A stretch of DNA of 10,157 nucleotides from JBMYQA01 sp049600855 (GTDB taxonomy: Bacteria; Bacteroidota; Bacteroidia; Cytophagales; Flammeovirgaceae): assembly GCA_049600855.1 (NCBI GenBank), contig JBMYQA010000227.1, positions 1-10,157 on the forward strand, read 5' to 3'. The notes beneath the pieces are model-generated. The model saw only the letters and a program-made list of their open reading frames with translations. It was not told the DNA's origin and searched no databases. Position 1 is the stretch's first letter, and every line of letters starts with the position of its first letter. The translations under genes were made by a program, and so were the position numbers. This document shows, one piece after another, positions 7,215 to 10,157 of the stretch.

Positions 7215-7869
7215 TCAATTCATGCTCTAATCTTGCCAAAAATAGGAGTAAACGTTTAATGATTTGTTCTTCTTTTTCAACAAGGATCAAATAGTTTTTA
7301 TTCAGCTGATTTTTCCATAGTTTCCGTTTCATATGGAGTTTATAAAATCGTTTCATCAGCATTTTTAATTCACGCTGATTGGATTTGGATAACCCATTAA
7401 TATTCATCAACTGATCAAAAGCTTGTTCATAACTTCCTGTTGAGAGCAAACGTTTCAATTGCTTTATAACGGTTTTAGAAATAATCGGATGCTTTTTGGA
7501 TTTTGTAAAATGAATTCGAAACAAAACTCCTATGATGATTTGAATGGGGATTAACCAAAAAAAAGAATTGTATAAAAACTCATCAAAGGAGTAGGTTTCT
7601 TTAACTACAAAATAGGAAAAAGGGACTTGATGAAGCAAAACCACCAGATTAAAACTAAAGAAATAGTTTACTCTAGTTTTAGCTATCGTTAAATTACTTT
7701 CTCTTTTTAAAAAGGTATTGAAAAGGATTGCAGGAATCGTATTAGCAGCCAACCAACTTAAAGCTAATAACTTTGAGTTGTAAACATTGTGTGATAACCC
7801 AACCTGAATGATTACTATAGCACTCAATAAAATGAGCACGATAGTCCCTAAAATTTCTAACCTAGACAT
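7207..7869 (-). CDS. Four-helix membrane protein with EAD11-like cytoplasmic tail
   Basis: 220-aa protein that I do not recognise as a whole. Four hydrophobic helices lie at about 6-25, 33-52, 69-90 and 102-120. The positive loop KRESNLTIAKTR (55-66) and the basic stretch after helix 4 place both ends in the cytoplasm. Residues 135-215 form a basic helical domain: KQLKRLLSTGSYEQAFDQLM, then NQRELKMLMKRFYKLHMKRK, then a final leucine-rich helix. This pattern (Lx.G..e.A...L, then a helix ending with the RFxxLxxxxxL type, then an IxxxLLxxLxxLE helix) is like effector-associated domain 11, an adaptor domain of bacterial conflict systems. That match is from memory and is degenerate. The start lies 2 nt after the stop of the upstream gene, so the two are surely co-transcribed and probably translationally coupled. 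The gene is AT-rich (about 25-30% G+C in two sampled blocks), more so than its operon partner. Confidence 0.8.
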   Translation of the reverse strand: MSRLEILGTIVLILLSAIVIIQVGLSHNVYNSKLLALSWLAANTIPAILFNTFLKRESNLTIAKTRVNYFFSFNLVVLLHQVPFSYFVVKETYSFDEFLYNSFFWLIPIQIIIGVLFRIHFTKSKKHPIISKTVIKQLKRLLSTGSYEQAFDQLMNINGLSKSNQRELKMLMKRFYKLHMKRKLWKNQLNKNYLILVEKEEQIIKRLLLFLARLEHELKE

Positions 7870-7871
7870 GA

Positions 7872-9206
7872 TTAATTTAACTTGAGTTTATCCCATATTC
7901 TTGCCTTCCGTAGATGTTCTTGTACTGTAAAATTCATCTTTTTTAACGATTTTTTTTTGGGTGTTTTGGCTTTGGCTACAAACGTGTAAACAAACACTTC
8001 TAGTCGATGATTTGGCGTACACTCATACGTTTTTAAAGCATCTGGAATTGCTGTTGGCTCAGTTTTAATTAGATTTTTAAAATGATCTAAGCTACGTTCT
8101 TTACCTTTCTTATTGTAACCTTTAGAGTAGAAAAACGCAATACACCTTGTATGATCTTCAAAGCCTGTCAGTAGTTCTGCCCAGCTCCCCCAATTACTTG
8201 GGTCCCAATATACCGCATCGTCAGCAAATCTTTGATAACTATGTGGGGTTCCATCTTCATTGATGTGTTCAATTGCCGATAAAATAAAAAAGCCATCGGG
8301 CACTTCTTTACATATCCACGTAATAAACCCTGCATCATTTAAAGATGTGGTCAGCTTTGAAGCCAGTCTATCCATATTCCAATTAGGAAAGGTTGCCTGA
8401 AATGGATAAGAAATGCCGCCACTTGGAGGTGGGTAAAAGCCATGCGGCACATTCATTTGAAGTCCAGTTGCTCCTTCAGATGATGTTTTAAGTGCAAGTG
8501 ATTTTTCTTCCACTTGGAATACCTGCATGTTACTTAGCGCTTTCATTTCCTCTACTAATTTCTCTCTTTTGTCTGCTAGGTGTTGCGCTTTCAAACCCGC
8601 TTTTTCGTCTAGCTTTGAGATTTTGGCATTAAGCCTCGATAGTTCTTTTTGAAGTTTTAACATCCGTTCTTTGTATACTTCAAGCTGTTTTTCAGCTGCT
8701 ATTGCATCATCGTCTTTCTGAAGCACAATGAGGTTATTCTTTCCTCCGTGGGTAATTACATTAATGCTATTTTGGTAGGTCAAATTTGTCGTTGCGCCAT
8801 AGCTAAATGTCAAGTTGCCACCATCACCACCATACCCGCCAAGACCACCATCGCCTCCTTTCAAATTGATCGTTAAACCACCTACGTTTTCTACACCTAA
8901 GTAAAGGTTTAAGTGCTTTCCATTGGTACCATCCTGATTTGGGTCGCCATCTTGTCCTTGTCCATCAATAACACAGTTTGAGCCAATAAAAGCATGATGA
9001 ATAATCAGTGTTGTCAATTTTTGGGTAAGAATAATTTTAGCATCATCATTTATCCACAACGAGTCAATTTCTAGTTGTTTCGTTGAAATGAACACAGAAT
9101 CACCCATTGGAATTGTTAACTTCTTTCTTTTGAAATCCGAAAGGTGTTGCTGTGCCGCAACGTGAAAAGAGAGGAGAGAGAATAAAATAGTAAGTAACTT
9201 TTTCAT
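7872..9206 (-). CDS. Exported glycine-rich / coiled-coil protein of unknown function
   Basis: 444-aa protein exported by Sec: the signal peptide is 1-18 (MKKLLTILFSLLSFHVAA, then QQ). Residues 38-82 are short repeated strands (SLWINDDAKIIL, LTTLIIHHAFIG) that look like beta-helix rungs. They lead into a Gly/Asp-rich segment with GQGQDGD (82-88) and GGDGGLGGYGGDGG (117-130). A coiled coil follows at about 165-235, rich in K, E and L. The C-terminal domain (275-440) has MDRLASKLTTSLNDAGF, then VPDGFFILSAIEHINEDGTP, then RCIAFFYS, and ends VFVYTF with a basic tail and HLRKARIW. I believe domains of this shape occur in other exported bacterial proteins, but I cannot name it. It lacks a T9SS sorting tail and a lipobox, so it is probably periplasmic. 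It is the first gene of a two-gene operon with the membrane protein downstream. Confidence 0.85.
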   Translation of the reverse strand: MKKLLTILFSLLSFHVAAQQHLSDFKRKKLTIPMGDSVFISTKQLEIDSLWINDDAKIILTQKLTTLIIHHAFIGSNCVIDGQGQDGDPNQDGTNGKHLNLYLGVENVGGLTINLKGGDGGLGGYGGDGGNLTFSYGATTNLTYQNSINVITHGGKNNLIVLQKDDDAIAAEKQLEVYKERMLKLQKELSRLNAKISKLDEKAGLKAQHLADKREKLVEEMKALSNMQVFQVEEKSLALKTSSEGATGLQMNVPHGFYPPPSGGISYPFQATFPNWNMDRLASKLTTSLNDAGFITWICKEVPDGFFILSAIEHINEDGTPHSYQRFADDAVYWDPSNWGSWAELLTGFEDHTRCIAFFYSKGYNKKGKERSLDHFKNLIKTEPTAIPDALKTYECTPNHRLEVFVYTFVAKAKTPKKKSLKKMNFTVQEHLRKARIWDKLKLN

Positions 9207-9269
9207 GATTGTTTTTTTAGATGCTTGTTATTTAAGTTGCTGATTATCATATCAATCTCAATTAATATA

Positions 9270-9285
9270 CCAAAGCGAGCTTTGG
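9270..9285. promoter_or_regulatory. Perfect palindrome upstream of the two-gene operon, possible operator
   Basis: CCAAAGC (9270-9276) and GCTTTGG (9279-9285) are perfect inverted repeats separated by GA. The site lies 64 bp upstream of the exported-protein start, in the region where its promoter should be. No clean TAnnTTTG was found on that strand nearby. It could bind a dimeric regulator or be part of a small repeat. Confidence 0.35.
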
Positions 9286-9390
9286 CGAGCAATAACAATA
9301 GGATCATTGAAAAAATACTCAAAACAGTGTATGTCGTATCATTGGTTTTAAGGATATGGATATGTCATTTTGGAAATTATATAACCAGTT

Positions 9391-9479
9391 ATGGCGATAT
9401 AAGATGAATATTGCGCCAAGCTTGTTACCGAACACGCATAAGCCTAAAAATGGGGCATTCATTCGCCATGAGTTTTTTT
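9391..9479 (+). other. Intergenic inverted repeat followed by a T-run
   Basis: ATGGCGA (9391-9397) is perfectly complementary to TCGCCAT (9463-9469), and seven T follow at 9473-9479. A smaller local hairpin can use the same right arm. On the + strand this resembles a terminator, yet both flanking genes point away from it. The rest of 9207-9608 holds no convincing gene: the short frames at 9225-9407 (+) and 9425-9610 (-) lack support. Confidence 0.3.
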
Positions 9480-9608
9480 GAGAAAGGTCTATTCACAAGC
9501 TTTAGCATCTCTTTAGAAGGAGTTAAAAAATCTATGTAGGAAAAACCTGAAAAGATTCGTAACTTCCAACACTCAAAATGTAGCATTCTTGCTAGCGATT
9601 TCCATAAC

Positions 9609-10094
9609 ATGAAACGATTAATTCTAATGCGTCATGCAGAGGCTCAGAGTCCGTTGGAAGCTGCCAATGACTTTAGCCGTATTCTTACTGAAAAAGGTGT
9701 TTCAGAAGCTTCTAAGGCGGCAAAGTTTTTCTTTGATCAAGAACTATTGATCGACAAATTGATTTATAGCAATGCTGCGCGAACAACTAGTACTGCACAG
9801 TTGGTAGGTGAAGTGAATAATATTGATGATACGGATATGCTAGCAAACGAGTTGCTTTACAATGCACCCGTAGGAACTGTATTGGATTTTATTCTCCGTT
9901 TAGAAAACGATTGGAATACCGTATTTTTGGTTGGTCATAACCCCACATTTAGTTATTTAGCAGAATACCTTTCCGATCATGCTCCGATCAGCCTTTCTCC
10001 AAGTCATGCGGTGGCTATTCAATTTGATGTAGAAAATTGGACTATGCTCACCCAAGGCTTAGGTAGAATGGAATGGATATACTCAGGAATGTAA
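9609..10094 (+). CDS. SixA-like histidine phosphatase family protein
   Basis: 161-aa cytoplasmic protein of the histidine phosphatase superfamily (branch 1, SixA type). SixA removes phosphate from phosphohistidine in signalling proteins; the target here is unknown. The catalytic set is complete: R8-H9 of LMRHAEA (the phosphorylated histidine), R58 in SNAARTTSTA, E81 as probable proton donor in NELLYNAP, and H110 in VGHNP. The size is normal for small SixA proteins, and no extra domain is present. The ATG at 9609 is chosen because it opens directly into the MKRLILMRHAE strand typical of the family. It is divergent from the two-gene operon, about 400 bp away, and no obvious promoter box was found in front of it. 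Family is confident; assignment as true SixA over another small phosphatase is likely but not proven. Confidence 0.92.
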   Translation: MKRLILMRHAEAQSPLEAANDFSRILTEKGVSEASKAAKFFFDQELLIDKLIYSNAARTTSTAQLVGEVNNIDDTDMLANELLYNAPVGTVLDFILRLENDWNTVFLVGHNPTFSYLAEYLSDHAPISLSPSHAVAIQFDVENWTMLTQGLGRMEWIYSGM

Positions 10095-10146
10095 TGAGTT
10101 AGGAGCTTATTTTTCTGATAAAAAGCAAGCGGCTAAAACTTTTCAT

Positions 10147-10154
10147 TACCTTTG
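10147..10154 (+). promoter_or_regulatory. -7 promoter element for a gene beyond the window
   Basis: TACCTTTG is a perfect TAnnTTTG element, 53 bp after the histidine phosphatase stop. It points to a new + strand transcription unit starting just outside the window. A TTTG-like -33 box is not evident. Confidence 0.5.
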
Positions 10155-10157
10155 TAG

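Noticed and set aside
9225..9407. 60-codon + strand frame with a hydrophobic start
   Set aside because: It begins with TTG, has no family match that I recognise and lies in the leader region of the opposite gene; likely chance.
9425..9610. 61-codon - strand frame overlapping the histidine phosphatase start
   Set aside because: No recognisable domain and it overlaps the start codon of a well-supported gene on the other strand. Kept only as a possible relic in the findings.

Overview
The window looks like chromosomal DNA of a Bacteroidota bacterium, probably Cytophagales or a close relative (the phylum is well supported, the order is inference). The reasons are a C-terminal type IX secretion (Por/T9SS type A) sorting domain, a DUF2911 lipid- or periplasm-directed protein, perfect copies of the Bacteroidota -7 promoter element TAnnTTTG, A-rich leaders without Shine-Dalgarno sequences, and moderately AT-rich coding DNA.

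Left part (1-3060): the 3' end of a secreted, highly charged T9SS cargo protein closes with a Rho-independent terminator. A membrane-anchored calcineurin-like metallophosphoesterase follows on the + strand. It converges on a DUF2911 protein on the - strand, and one long bidirectional terminator hairpin serves both. Middle (3061-7197, + strand): histidyl-tRNA synthetase (hisS), then an AT-rich Rpn-family PD-(D/E)XK nuclease/'transposase', then a DUF445 membrane protein whose real start is the ATG at 5956, not the upstream TTG that lies inside its promoter. Each of these seems to be its own transcription unit, separated by 109 and 263 bp.

Right part (7207-9206, - strand): a tight two-gene operon (2-nt gap) of unrecognised function. 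Its first gene encodes an exported protein with a glycine-rich, possibly beta-helical N-terminal half, a coiled coil and a conserved-looking C-terminal domain. The second encodes a four-helix membrane protein with a basic, helical cytoplasmic tail that resembles effector-associated domain 11 (EAD11) of bacterial conflict systems. This pair is the best candidate in the window for an undescribed system: an envelope-side module paired with a membrane protein that may present a cytoplasmic adaptor domain. About 400 bp of mostly non-coding DNA with a palindrome and hairpins separates it from a divergent SixA-type histidine phosphatase gene. The window ends on a perfect -7 element for a gene beyond the edge.

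The remaining genes are unlinked housekeeping or envelope functions. No RNA gene, CRISPR array or complete insertion sequence was seen.
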